From: Beta vulgaris subsp. vulgaris
Lineage: Eukaryota; Streptophyta; Magnoliopsida; Caryophyllales; Amaranthaceae
Length of the DNA: 64,000 nt
Reading direction: 5' to 3'
Assembly (NCBI RefSeq): GCF_026745355.1
Contig: NC_079202.1
Coordinates: 8,567,339-8,631,338, forward strand
The notes beneath the pieces were generated by a model. It was not told the origin of the DNA, did not search any database, and saw only the letters and a program-made list of their open reading frames with translations. A program made the translations under genes and the position numbers. Below, in pieces: positions 11,801 through 22,500 of the stretch (the first letter of the stretch is position 1; every line of letters starts with the position of its first letter).

Positions 11801-12994
11801 CGCAATTTCAGATCAAGAGACTTGGAGGAGTGGAATGCACTACAATTGTTATTAAGCCCGGTTTGTTTATCCACTAAGGAGGAGGACTCATTCTCATGGA
11901 CTATGAACAAAAGAGGTGACTTCTCTGTTAAATCCATGTCCACGGCACTCGTTAGTGCTCCCAGCCAGTCGGTTCCTACATACGCAAATTGGATGAAAAT
12001 CTGGAAAGGGGTGATTCCTCCAAAAGTTGAACTATTCACGTGGCTGGCTATAAGGGGAAAAATAAACACTCGCGCAAAACTTGCTCGCTTGAACATTATT
12101 GCTACGGATGCCTCACTATGTCCTCTTTGTCAAAGGCACCAAGAGAGTTCGGATCATTTACTCCTTCATTGTTCATTCTCGAGAAGTATATGGGTCTGGT
12201 GGTTGGAAATCTGGAATTTACATTGGGTCTTTCCCCAGCTCCTTTGTGAGGCGTTTGACCAATGGTGTATTTATGGAGTCTCTCCATTTCTAAAGAAGGT
12301 ATGGGCTGCTATGTTCTCTATTATTATTTGGTCAATATGGAAAGAGAGAAACGCTAGGATTTTCAGAAATGTTGAATGCTCTCCGCTTCAAGTCCAAGAT
12401 CTAATCCTAACACGCCTCAGTTGGTGGATCAATGGGTGGGGCTCCTCATTCCCATACTCATGCGACGAAATTATCAGGAATCCACGGGCGCTTTCATGGT
12501 CGGAAATTCCCAAATCTGCAGTTATATCACAAAAGAAATTAGATGTATTGTGGCTTCCTCCCTCCTACGGATCCTTGAAATGGAACGTTGATGCTTCTGT
12601 AAATCCCCTATACGATATGTCGGCAATTGGGGGTGTCCTTAGGAACAATCTAGGACACTTTATATGCGTATTTTCTAGCCCAGTCCCACCAATAGAAATA
12701 AACTCCGCCGAGATTCTTGCCATATTTAGAGCTGTCCAGATCACTATGGCATATGAGAGCTGGAGGAGCATGAAGTTTACTATAGAGTCCGACTCTCACA
12801 ACGCTGTCCAATGGTGTAATGAAGATAAGGGTGGTCCGTGGAATCTCAACTATCAACTAAATTTCATCCGCAATGCGCGCAAGGAATGGCTGGACCTATC
12901 CATTATTGACAAAGGAAGAAGTTCCAACATCATAGCTGATGCGTTGGCGAAACAAGGGCTAGTGAGAAACGCTGAATTTCTGGCTTGGATTTAG
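8840..12994 (+). pseudogene. LINE ORF2 (endonuclease, reverse transcriptase, RNase H) with two stops
   Basis: The reading frame is 1,385 codons long including the terminal TAG, interrupted only by TAG at 9392-9394 and TAA at 10514-10516, with no frameshift. The N-terminus is an apurinic-type endonuclease (ISWNVRGLN, QETK, GDFNEV, later SDHCPL) that would nick the target. Reverse transcriptase follows (SPGPDGF, GRQILDG, then the catalytic YADD at 10874-10885). A zf-RVT segment (CPLCQRHQESSDHLLLHC, near 12117-12172) comes next, then an RNase H of the RVT_3 type with acidic residues in WNVDAS, EILA, ESDS and DALAK. The full domain set identifies an L1-like plant LINE. The two nonsense codons truncate the protein before the RT active site. 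Confidence 0.93.
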
Positions 12995-13367
12995 CTTGGG
13001 CTTGTTGTGGAATTCCGTCTCAATTGGGCTGACTTTCCCACTATTTTCAGTTAGTTTTGTGGCCTGCGTGCCTGCTCATGGGATGTTTGTATCCTCTTAT
13101 TAGCTTTACTGTATGATCTATGTAGTTTACTCATTAGTAAGGGCATGGAAAATCATGCAAGAGGATCAGTGGATGCCGGATATGTATGTAAGTGACATGG
13201 TTGTAATCTCAAATGGATGGAGACTCCTCTCTGTAGGGTGTGCTTGAGCACTATAAAAAGGTCGCCCACCTAGTGGGGGAATACCTTACTTTGAGTTAGA
13301 GGTTCCTTCCATTTTCCATTTTGTGAGTGGAATAAAATGAATATGAATAAATTATCAAAAAAAAAAA
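12995..13367 (+). other. LINE 3' UTR and poly(A) tail
   Basis: Non-coding tail of the LINE. It holds AATAAA-like signals (GGAATAAAATGAATATGAAT near 13330) and ends in an A run at 13357-13367, directly before the right target duplication. Confidence 0.8.
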
Positions 13368-13380
13368 TTCAAAAGGCTAA
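13368..13380 (+). repeat. LINE target-site duplication, right copy
   Basis: Exact TTCAAAAGGCTAA, identical to 6665-6677. Confidence 0.85.
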
Positions 13381-13759
13381 TTTTGAAAAGGTTATTAGTA
13401 AGAGCTTTTTGCAAGAGTGATTTATTAATTTAACTATATAACAACTATAATATTATAAAGTTGGTCAAATTTACTAAAAAAACCTCCACCGATAACTTAT
13501 TCCAATATTATTATTATTGGTCATTTCACCTAATAAATTACCAATCAGCTAACAACTAATTACTAAACACTTTCATACAAACATATGGTTAAACTAGTTA
13601 ATGTAAACAAAGAACTACTAACAATTTACATCTAAGGCTATGTTTAATTCAACTTATTGTAACATATTTCAAAAAAAATAAGATAAGATAAGATCAAATA
13701 AGATCGAAAAAAAATAAGAGGTTAGATGACATAATAAACTAGAATAAAAGTTCATATAA
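13381..13759. other. AT-rich DNA, no gene seen
   Basis: Contains AAGATAAGATAAGATC-like slippage near 13680. Nothing else was recognised. Confidence 0.3.
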
Positions 13760-14020
13760 CACTAGAGGAAAAAAAACGTCAAGGGTTGCGGTCAAAATAA
13801 CCCTAAGGACTGCGTTTTTTGCCCGCGGCCCTTGGACAAAACGGAAGAGCTTCGTTCTTGTCCACAACCCTTAATTGTAAAAAGGGTTGCGGTTCAAGCC
13901 CAAAACTGCAACCTTTCCAATATAGAAGGAGTAGGACTGCGGTTTTGGGCCTAAATCACAACCCTTTTACAAATTAAAGGTTGCGGTTTTAATGAAAACC
14001 GCAGCCCTTGTGACCCAAAA
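13760..14020 (+). mobile_element. CACTA (En/Spm-like) transposon end with subterminal repeats
   Basis: Starts with CACTAGAGGAAAAAA, a CACTA-type terminus. It is followed by alternating direct and inverted copies of AAGGGTTGCGGTTTT and AAAACCGCAGCCCTT up to about 14010, the layout typical of transposase-binding subterminal regions. No matching far end with the same subterminal word was found in the window, so this may be a one-sided remnant. Confidence 0.6.
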
Positions 14021-14519
14021 AAATAATTTTTTTTTGCATTTTAATTAGTCCTAAATGATTCTCACAGGGTTATATATATATATATAAAAAAAGTATCATT
14101 TTCCATTGCAATCATGATTTGTGAAGGTTTAGCAGTGCTAGGAAGCTTGAAGGAAGTCTTTTAAAGGGGTGGTTGAACTATTAGGTTGCTATAGACTCTA
14201 GTATGCTTGTAAATATGTTTAAAAAAGAAACGTGTTCCTTTTGAACTAGCTAGCTTAAGTTGTGATCTGTATAATGTTTGTAATATTTTTGAGTTTTGTG
14301 AGATTAGGAGGGTAGACAGGATCACATTCCAAGATAGCCCTATTTTAGCTGTAGCAGCTAGGAATGGAAATCTTGTTTGATGGTTTTTTTGTTGTTGGTA
14401 TGTTTGATCTTGTTGAAAAAAAAAAAGAATAGCTTGGCACATTTTCCTATATGCTTTTTTTCTTATAGTCATTCTCCTCTATTTTATGTAAACACGAGGA
14501 TTAGGCTTTTAGCACATTA
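14021..14519. other. Unassigned DNA between the CACTA end and a Harbinger-like element
   Basis: Possibly the interior of the CACTA element. The minus-strand frame 14161-14472 has no recognisable domain. Confidence 0.25.
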
Positions 14520-14916
14520 GAGCATTTACAATGGGGTGTGTTTGGTCTTACTTGGTCTTTGAGTGTTTTTTTTCTCTCTCCTTTTACACCTCACATCCCA
14601 CTAAAACTCCCACCAACTCATCTTTTTTTTGTCACAATGGTGTGGTAGGTCTTACTTGGTTTTTCTATTTCTCTCTCCTACTTTTACCAAACCCCATCAT
14701 ATACTCTCTCTCCTACTTTTACCAAACCCCACCATATACAATGTTTATTTTTTATATAAAATAGATGATTTAAATTAATAAAAGCTAATTAGATTACGTA
14801 AAATTAATTACGAGCTAATTAGCTTATGTTAAATTAATTACGATAAATTAAATTACGTTACAAGCTAATTAGCTAATTAGCTTATGTTAAATTAAATTAG
14901 CGTTAACTTGAGATTA

Positions 14917-15123
14917 TAGTAAATATGTGTTAATTAGCTTACTTTGTGGAGATTCTTGTGTAACTTGTTGAGAATTTTGGTTATTCCATTGACTTTGAAA
15001 AAGCATAAAGATTCTTTGAAATTTCGGATTTTGTAGCACACTTGGATCGATTTGGAAATTATTTTTGGAATTTTGTGGGTGGTTTGGATTAGTTTGGGAG
15101 TAATTAGGATTATTTGAATCCAT
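14917..15123 (-). pseudogene. Remnant of Harbinger ORF1 (Myb-like) N-terminus
   Basis: 69 residues starting MDSNNPNYSQTNPNHPQ, asparagine/proline/glutamine-rich, with repeated NP and QN pairs and no folded domain. This composition and opening match the low-complexity N-terminal part of plant PIF/Harbinger accessory proteins, and the fragment lies inside an element with Harbinger-like ends. The SANT/Myb part that should follow is gone. Confidence 0.4.
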
Positions 15124-15179
15124 AGTATGACTTAGTATAAGTAATATTAGGTGGGAGAGAGTAATTAGAAAAAAATGAG

Positions 15180-15800
15180 TTGGAACTTCTACTCTTAGGT
15201 TCTGTTTGGGGAAAAAACCCTAGCCTTCCCTTTTCTCTTTTTCTCTCTAAAACCCTAGCCTCCCCTACTCCTTCTTCATCAGTTAGGGGCTGCCATGGGT
15301 GATTTCATCCATGGTAAGCCCCCTTTTCCCTTTTATTTTCAGTTTTTAATTTATTTTCTTGTTTTGTTGAATAAATTAGTATCTCTTTAATTATGAGATT
15401 TCTTCAAACCCTATTATGAGGTTTTTAGTCTCTATTGTAGAGATCTCCTTCTCCCCTATGGGAGTTGTGAGTGTGGGTGTTTTGTTTTTAGGTATGAGAA
15501 ATTGTTCTTATTGGTTGACGTTCAAGAGTCTACATGAAGGTATTGGAATCTCGGATGCGGTTAACATGGCTCGATCAAGAATACTCTTCCCTAACTATGT
15601 CAGAATGATAGACTTCCTCATCAATAGATGTTTGATTCAGCAAATACAAGGGGGTTGCGCTGTATTGCTCGATCTGGTTCATCATAGTTTCTTCGAAGAC
15701 GAATTTGATTTAACCTTGTTTAATTATATCTTGTTTTTCTTTAATATCTACTGTAGATGCCGTTTGGCCTTCAATTAATGAAATTTCTCTTTCAAAAAAA
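15180..15800 (+). other. Segment with a retroposed look and an A-rich end
   Basis: Starts with AAACCCTAGCC-type pyrimidine-rich sequence, as in plant 5' UTRs, and includes a frame at 15416-15778. It ends AATGAAATTTCTCTTTC followed by an A run near 15795-15803. The protein has no recognised domain. It could be a truncated non-LTR or processed-transcript insertion. No clear target duplication was found. Confidence 0.25.
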
Positions 15801-15918
15801 AATGCATTGGAAAGAATTTTGGTAAAATATATGAAATTTGGACTCAATTTATAGATAAAAATATTTTATAGCCGTTGGTGTAATTTTTTTTTTAAAATAA
15901 TAAGCTGAATTTTTTTAT

Positions 15919-16910
15919 GGGAAATTCCCATTGGTAATCCTGTACTATCGAACATTTGTAATGGTAAACCGTTTTTCTTTTGAGTTTCAAAAATAACCCT
16001 ATACATAGTAATATTATACAACTGTGACATTAATGATGGTTAAACTGTTAATTCAAGCGTTAGTATTATCGGTTCACCTAATCCAGGTTAACCCCAACCC
16101 CCAACCACCACCCAGCCCACTAACATCCCACCCAACCACCATTGTCCCACCCCTCCACATGAACCCCACTCCACCTGAAAACCACCCACCACCATTGTCC
16201 CACCCCCTTAAAGCAAAGACTCATCGAAATCCCAACCTAGATAGCCTTGAAACAACTACCTATCAATACAAAGCCCAATCCAGCCACCAAAAACACCATT
16301 TAACTACTCGAAACCCCCATACCAAAAAGATAAAGGAAGAAATAATCAGGGGCGGAGCGAAGCAGACAGAGGAGGAAGGAAAACTCGAGCAAGAGACAGA
16401 GGGGGATAACAACAACACCGACAAGCCACAGTCACAACAAAAGCAACGTACCAATAGTAGCAGCACCAACATGAAGGGGGGGCGGGGGAGAACATAGTGA
16501 CGGTGAAGATCTGGGGAGGCAGAAACAACATCAACGTGAAGGGGGAGAAGACAGAGTGACGGTAAAGATCAGGGGAGGCAGGAGTGAAATAGAAAGAGAG
16601 ATGAGAAGAGAAGTCATGGGGAGGGAGGGAGTGTTAAGGAGAAAGAAAAAGTCATCGGAAAGGAGAGAGTGATGGGAGTATAGTCTCTTTCGGGGGAAGA
16701 GTGGTGGTGGGTGGGGATTTAGTGGGTTAGGTAGTAGTTTGGGGTTAACTTGATAGTAAATAGGTTTAATAGTCCAAGTAATGGTTTTACCATCATTAAT
16801 GTCACAGTTGTATAATATTACTAAGTATAGGGTTATTTTTGAAACTCAAAAGAAAAACTCTTTACCATTGCAAATGTTCCATAGTACAAGGTTACCGGTG
16901 GGAATTTCCC
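15919..16910. mobile_element. Mutator-like foldback element with ~130-bp terminal inverted repeats
   Basis: The outer ~130 bases of each side (15919-16046 and 16781-16910) are inverted copies with few differences, starting GGGAAATTCCCA. The flanks carry TTTTTTAT on both sides (15911-15918 and 16911-16918), an 8-bp duplication compatible with Mutator-like insertion. The ~730-bp centre has a plus-strand frame (16024-16497, proline- then E/Q/K-rich) with no domain, and a ~55-bp imperfect tandem duplication near 16473-16580. No transposase. Confidence 0.75.
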
Positions 16911-17338
16911 TTTTTTATTAACGTTACAAAAATTATTAACGTTACAAAATAGCCGTTTGAAATATCAGAGGGAAAAGGGGAGTTTTGCACTTGCAACACA
17001 CACACGTGGCGCGACGTCATAGGCTGTTCAGTGGGACTGACAACAATTAAATCGCTTGGGACACTGTGCTGCTTCAAAGCAGCATTTCGGAAGTTGAAGC
17101 AGCGTTCCTCTTTCTCCCTTTCGTTCAAGTGCTGTTGAGCTGGGCCACTTTTTTTTCAGACCTGCTATGCCACGCGTCACGCTGTGATGCCTCTTGTGCA
17201 CGCCATCCCATGCTCATATGGTCTGGATTTCCAGACCAACCAAGCCAAAGAGCCAAGTTCCACAACAACAAAACCAAGTAAAACTAGTTTTACTATTTGC
17301 TAGACCAAGCTAAACCCACCCCATTATAGATGCTCTTA

Positions 17339-17654
17339 GGGTGTGTTTGGTTCATATAATGGTATGGGTTTGGAATAAGGAATCAAACCAAGGTGGTATG
17401 GTTTTTGAACTTGATACTTAATACCTTGTGTTTGGTTTCATTTAGGAATGAAAAATCTTCTTTTATTTGATACCTAGAGCTAAGGTATGAGCCATACCCA
17501 CCTCCCCCCATAAGTTTCTACTTTCTAAACCCCGTACCTTATGGGTTTGAGGTATGGGTTTAAAATTTAGAAATAAGGTAAACAAACACTAGGTATGGAT
17601 TTTGTTCATTCCAAACCCATACCTCATACCTAAAACTAGTGAACCAAACACCCC
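17339..17654. mobile_element. Tourist-like MITE
   Basis: 316 bp with inverted ends: GGGTGTGTTTGGTTCA at the left, and GGGGTGTTTGGTTCAC as the reverse complement of the right. The flanks are TTA (17336-17338) and CTA (17655-17657), a 3-bp duplication with one change. It abuts the Harbinger-like element directly, sharing the TTA. The interior is a palindromic play on GGTATGGGTTTGG. Confidence 0.7.
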
Positions 17655-17839
17655 CTAGGTGTGCAAGTATCGTACCACATGTAAGATGTATTACAGATAA
17701 TGTATGGCACATATAAATACATATATATGCATGCTAAGAATAAGTTTGGGATCTTCAGGCAACTCGTACATGGCTTAACTTCCACCACAAAGAAATCTCT
17801 CTTTTAAAAGTCCTCCAATTCCTTAAATCAGAAAATCTT

Positions 17840-17997
17840 TACCGTCCGCCTGTCGGACGCTAATTGAAGTATTAGCGACTAGGGGTTTTGCATCAGACTT
17901 TTAGCGTCCGTTGACGAACGCTAATTCTTTTAGCGTCTGATCCTGCGTTTTTAGCGTCTGATTTTTGCGGACGCTAAAGGCTGACATTCTTGTTGTG
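17840..17997 (-). mobile_element. Second CACTA-type end with TTAGCGTCCG subterminal repeats
   Basis: The end at 17997 reads CATTCTTGTTGTG. Its reverse complement, CACAACAAGAATG, is a diverged CACTACAAGAA-type terminus. Inside lie direct and inverted TTAGCGTC(C/T)G words. The subterminal word differs from that at 13760, so the two ends belong to different families. The other end was not found. Confidence 0.5.
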
Positions 17998-18122
17998 AAA
18001 AATGTCATAACCAAATTCATTTTTCTAATTTGGTTTATATGGAAAAAAAGAAACGACATTTTTTAATAATGCTACTTTTAACAATCACATAATTCTCCAT
18101 AAGGCCAAGTTCCTTTATCACG

Positions 18123-18755
18123 AATGGAACCTTCGAACATCGCCTGATTCTTGTCATCTTGCAGGTACTTCATTCTCCTCTCACAATCAACAACATCCCA
18201 CCTCTCTTTACAATTCTACAATTCAAGTCGTTTAGGCTCCTCCACCTCCATCTTACTTCAAACTCAATTTCGACGGCTCAGTCTCAAATAACTCAGCTGT
18301 TGCAGGGGTTATTATTCGCAATAATTAAGGTGAACGCATTCATGCCACCTCTAACAATCTAGGAATCATTCTAGTGTTCGTGGCCGAGAATACTGCTTTT
18401 CAGAAGGATTTTCTTTTGGCTTTGAATCATGGCATCCGGAATATATACTTCGAAGGGGATAATTTTCTTGTAATCTACACAGTTAAAAAATTATGGAAGG
18501 TCCCTTATCAAATACAACTTATCATAGAGGATATACACACTCTCCTTCAACAATTCGAGTCTTATCAGATCCATCATATTTTAGGGAAACAAACAAAGTT
18601 GCAGATTGAATAGCTAATGTTGGTCATTTAGTTAGTTTTAATATTACTCCTTATACTAATTCAGCTCTTCATTCCATTCTTGTAAATGACTTTTTAGGAG
18701 TTCCCTTCATAAGAACGGTCTCCTAAAATCTTTTTTTCTTACTAAAAAAAATAAA
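18123..18755 (+). pseudogene. LINE 3' fragment: RNase H domain and A-rich tail
   Basis: Decayed RVT_3-type RNase H at the C-terminus of a LINE ORF2. The frames show FDGS (near 18268), an ENTAF region and EGDNF at 18374-18613, then the characteristic IHHI/ANVGHL close, and an A-rich end near 18740-18755. Stops and frame changes break it. The 5' part of the LINE is absent, as expected of a truncated insertion. Confidence 0.6.
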
Positions 18756-19530
18756 ATAGAAGTCATCAAAATAAATATGGTAAAAATCGGCAAATTTATC
18801 TTGATGAAATAGAGAAACAAAGTTAAGTCACCATCATTAGCTTATTACACCACCCAGGAAAAAAACTGTGTACCCATCAAGTAATTTACCTACTAAAGAT
18901 ATACATTAATAATCAGTTGAATCCAACTCAACAGAATTTATCAATTTTTAATTATCTATTTTTAATAGATAGTCTATCCAGTAAGTAGATGTAGCAATCT
19001 CCACTATCCAAAGAGCTATGGATTAGTTGCGCAGTATTCTAAGCATAGACTTAGCCGATGGTTCAAATCCAACCCCATTTTCGCTAAATCTTTGAGCCAA
19101 AAGCACCTACACAGTTATCAAGAGACTTGAAACTTTCACCAAATTATTAGCACTATTTCGTCATCTCATGTATTTGCAAATTGCAAGCGGTGAACAAACA
19201 AGGAAATGAACTCCGTGCTAATGAAATTAGCATGATGTAGTATTTTGGTTGAACACAACTAAGGCAAAAAATCCTGCTTAATATCAGATCCAGATTTGCT
19301 TGTAAAAATATAGGAACTAAACTCAAAAGTATAACAAATTAAGAGTATATTGTAGCAGCAACTGGAGCAGTGTAATAAACATTCAACTAAGCGCAAGAAA
19401 CCTTAGTACCCTGATTATGTTCATGACCTCAATAGAAAAAACCGAAAATAGGTAGAACTAGAAGGCTTTTCCCTAGTGGATCAAACCCAATAATAAGGGA
19501 AGCAAGGGGATCCATGAAATATGAGCTCCA
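18756..19530. other. 3' flank of RPN3, no other gene seen
   Basis: AT-rich. The RPN3 3' UTR (minus strand) should lie in the right-hand part. A tRNA-like stretch near 19010-19080 is discussed among rejected items. Confidence 0.35.
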
Positions 19531-22500
19531 TCAAAAATCATCATCTTCCTCCTCAGCAATGTGCTTGGCAAGTTCTTGCTCCTGCTGCTGCCTTTCCCTT
19601 CTCTTCTCAGCACTTTCCTTTTCCTTGTGCGAATTAGGTGGGTACCTCAGGGCTCTAACAGCCTCATTGTGCATGTTCAGACAGAAAGCAATTCTAGAGT
19701 CAAAGGCAGATTGTGGCTCAGTTGTTGAGTAGATGTCACCAGTCTCCTTTGATAACATCCACCCATTAGCATGATCCAATGTGGCATCTATCGCACCATC
19801 ACGAATAGCCTTAGCCACAATGCTTTCAGCATCTGCAACAGGGTTGGGGGAATCTAATCTTAACTTCTTAGCAACATCAGCAAGTGAGATGCGGGAATAG
19901 GAGATGCTAATGTTTCTCAATCCAGTCCTAATAACATTGTGACGCAGACGGACAATCAAATTGTGAGTGCGATCCTTATCGAAAGTAGAAGAGAACTTTT
20001 CAGTAACTCCTCTGAACAGCTCCAAGTCACCAATTCGAACAGCCTACAAACCCACCATCAACACTATAAATATCAATATCAACATTTAAACTAAATTCTC
20101 GTGAATCTGTGGAGAGAAGCAGAATTAATTTAAATTCCCTTATATATCTTCACAGGCTTATGACAACAAGACCAAAGAGCCTGCAGAAGAAATCACATTC
20201 AGGAACACTTACATTTGTAAGCTCAAAGTAAGGACGCAAAGCCTTCTCCATGCCTTTCTGCATAAACATCGTTCTCTCAGGTATTTCCCCTAGTAGTAAT
20301 CGCACTATCACAGCCCATTTGTTGCACTGGATCCTGAAACCACGAGCTGCAACAGGTGCTTTCCTGGCAGCCTGAAGAAGGCTCTCTTTCGCATCAGTAT
20401 ACTCCAACTGAATTGTCTGGATCTTTCCAATGTAAAAGAGATGTCGACAATGCTGCAAAAAAATATTATGTCATAACTCGTCAAATTATGACCAGAACCA
20501 TAGAATAACCTACTTAGAAGAGAGAAAGCAGAAGTCAGTGGTAAGAAAGAGACAACAGATGATATACACACTACACCAAAATTTTGCCAAGAAAATACAA
20601 GGGGAATTATGCTGCTCCCATTCGTACATTTTCAACTTTCACGGTTACAGCCACACTGACTGAACCAAAAAATGACCCAGGATAGTGGCCAACACAAGAA
20701 TGTAATATGAAACACTGAAAATCACACCATCCTTAAAAACCCCAACTTCACTCCCAAGCAAAGCAATCAACCAATATCATCTAATCTTAAATTTTGGTAT
20801 CCAAATAGTACAGGTAAAACGGAACGGTGTAACATGTGGTACTGGGGCTTCAAGTCCGATACAAAATTAATATGCTAACTAGGATGGAGGGGTTTAGATC
20901 TATAGTTGCCTGAGAACTCAAGAGGCAAAACAGCAATGGAAATTTCACGCAAGGGAAGTTTCTGGGGTAGGAAAGAAGGCAACCTCATCCCTCATACGTA
21001 ACAAAAGAGAGCAGGTATGTGAGATAGTTTAATTTATCCAAATAGGTTCACATCGAGCATAATCATGGAATTAAAAGCAACATCTTCCACTACGTAAAGG
21101 CCATTCACAAATAAAATATGAATTCGCTAACTTCCTAAATGTCATTCCGTAACATGTGTTGAAAAATCAGACAATGACATCCATTAAAGACCGACATTTG
21201 ACGATATAGCCATTCTAATTTATAATTAAATCTATCAAGCTTATGAATACAAATGTGTCCCCTTGTAATGTATGATCACACTCATACTCCCTCCATTTTC
21301 TTTTGCTCCCTTGTAATGTAATTGGTCAAAGTAGGAAAAACTTTCGGAAACGGAGGGAGTATTATAGTCACTTGATATATTTAGAACCTCTAACAATTAT
21401 TCGGAAAAAAACAACAAAAGCTTATACAAAAATTGCACCTATAATCTTTGAATTACAATAACAAGGTGGATTTGTTTATAAGTAGCCGCAAGCAAGCACT
21501 CTAACAACCAAGATGTTGGCTTCTTCTTAGCAGTCAAAATAAAGCAGTGACCTAATTCCTTTACCAGGCTACTAGAAATGATAGCATAAAGCATTTGATG
21601 AAGATGAAATAGTATCATCTTTATTAAACAACATAAACTTTGCCACTTGTTTAAGACCCTTGATTTGGGAGCATTGAGTCACATCTTTACATCAAAAGTA
21701 TTTCAAAATCTTCCTTTCCGAACAGTTAAATAATAGTAGAAATTAGAAACCATAAGAAAATTAGAAAGCACCATACAAATACAGAATAGTGTCACATAGA
21801 TCGCGAATCGCTTCGGAGTGCAGCACAAGTACCGGAACGCAATTCGCTAGTTGGGTGGATTTCTGATCATGGGGGTTATTTTTAGGTCTGATTTTACAGG
21901 TTATGGTTCGCTTTGGGACATTATTTGGTTCGATGGTGCAATTATTCAAGCTTTCAATTAATTAAAATTAATCTGCAAAGGAAGTTAATAAGAGTAATTA
22001 GGATTTAATAGCAGATTCAAGAATAGTAAGGCCAACTCCACCCTTAAAAAAGTACCCGTATAAAAAGGCCCAGCCCAAAAAAGAATCCACCTCTAAAAGC
22101 AACCCCACTTATATTTAATAGTTTAACATATGTAATGCAGACTACAGTACAGCACAATAAAAGTGGTTGCTGACGAAATTTTTTTGAGATGCAAACACAT
22201 TTGAGGTGAGCGCATATGACTCCGACAATGTAAAGAGCTAGCCAGGAAACAGTACTGTCAAAAAGTCAAAAGGAACACTTCATATATTCCAGAAATGTCC
22301 GAAGCGCCTTTTTAAATAACCAAGCATCCCCAGACAAACAAGCCAGTCTTCCCTTTCAACCATAGGCAGAAGACATAAACTTCACAATTAGACAGCAAAT
22401 ACAAGGTTAACATTATAGGATATTTAACAGTCAGCACATCCTTAAACCAAATTGCGATTATATTAAATGATATGTATACTATCTGATCTAAATTCCTGCA

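Larger units (their letters stand above)
6678..13367 (+). mobile_element. Near-full-length L1-type LINE retrotransposon
   Basis: This 6.7-kb non-LTR element has the classic order: ORF1 with an RRM-like fold, a 33-bp gap, then ORF2 with apurinic endonuclease, reverse transcriptase, zf-RVT zinc knuckle and RNase H, then a 3' UTR and poly(A). It is framed by an exact 13-bp target duplication. The 5' leader before ORF1 is only about 20 bp, so a few bases may be missing. Only four disabling lesions are visible in more than 6 kb of coding sequence: one frameshift and one stop in ORF1, and two stops in ORF2. The insertion is therefore fairly young. It can no longer make full proteins on its own. Confidence 0.93.
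14520..17335. mobile_element. PIF/Harbinger-like non-autonomous element with nested insertions
   Basis: Termini are inverted copies: left GAGCATTTACAATGGGG, and right (reverse complement) GAGCATCTATAATGGGG. Both continue into a TTTGGTCTTACTTGGTC-like stretch. The 3-bp repeats TTA at 14517-14519 and 17336-17338 fit the PIF/Harbinger duplication. A minus-strand frame at 14914-15123 begins MDSNNPNYSQ and is rich in N, Q, P and F, like the start of plant Harbinger Myb-like ORF1 proteins. No transposase remains. A Mutator-like foldback element (15919-16910) is nested inside. Confidence 0.6.

Noticed and set aside
16024..16497. 157-residue proline-rich frame as a gene
   Set aside because: Begins inside the terminal inverted repeat of a foldback element and is low-complexity throughout.
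19010..19090. tRNA-like stretch with GGTTCAAATCC
   Set aside because: Has a plausible B box, but no acceptor stem pairing or clear A box; not a tRNA gene on visible evidence.
20570..20590. CACTACACCAAAA word in RPN3 intron 6 as a CACTA element start
   Set aside because: No subterminal repeats follow and no opposite end was found; too little to call.
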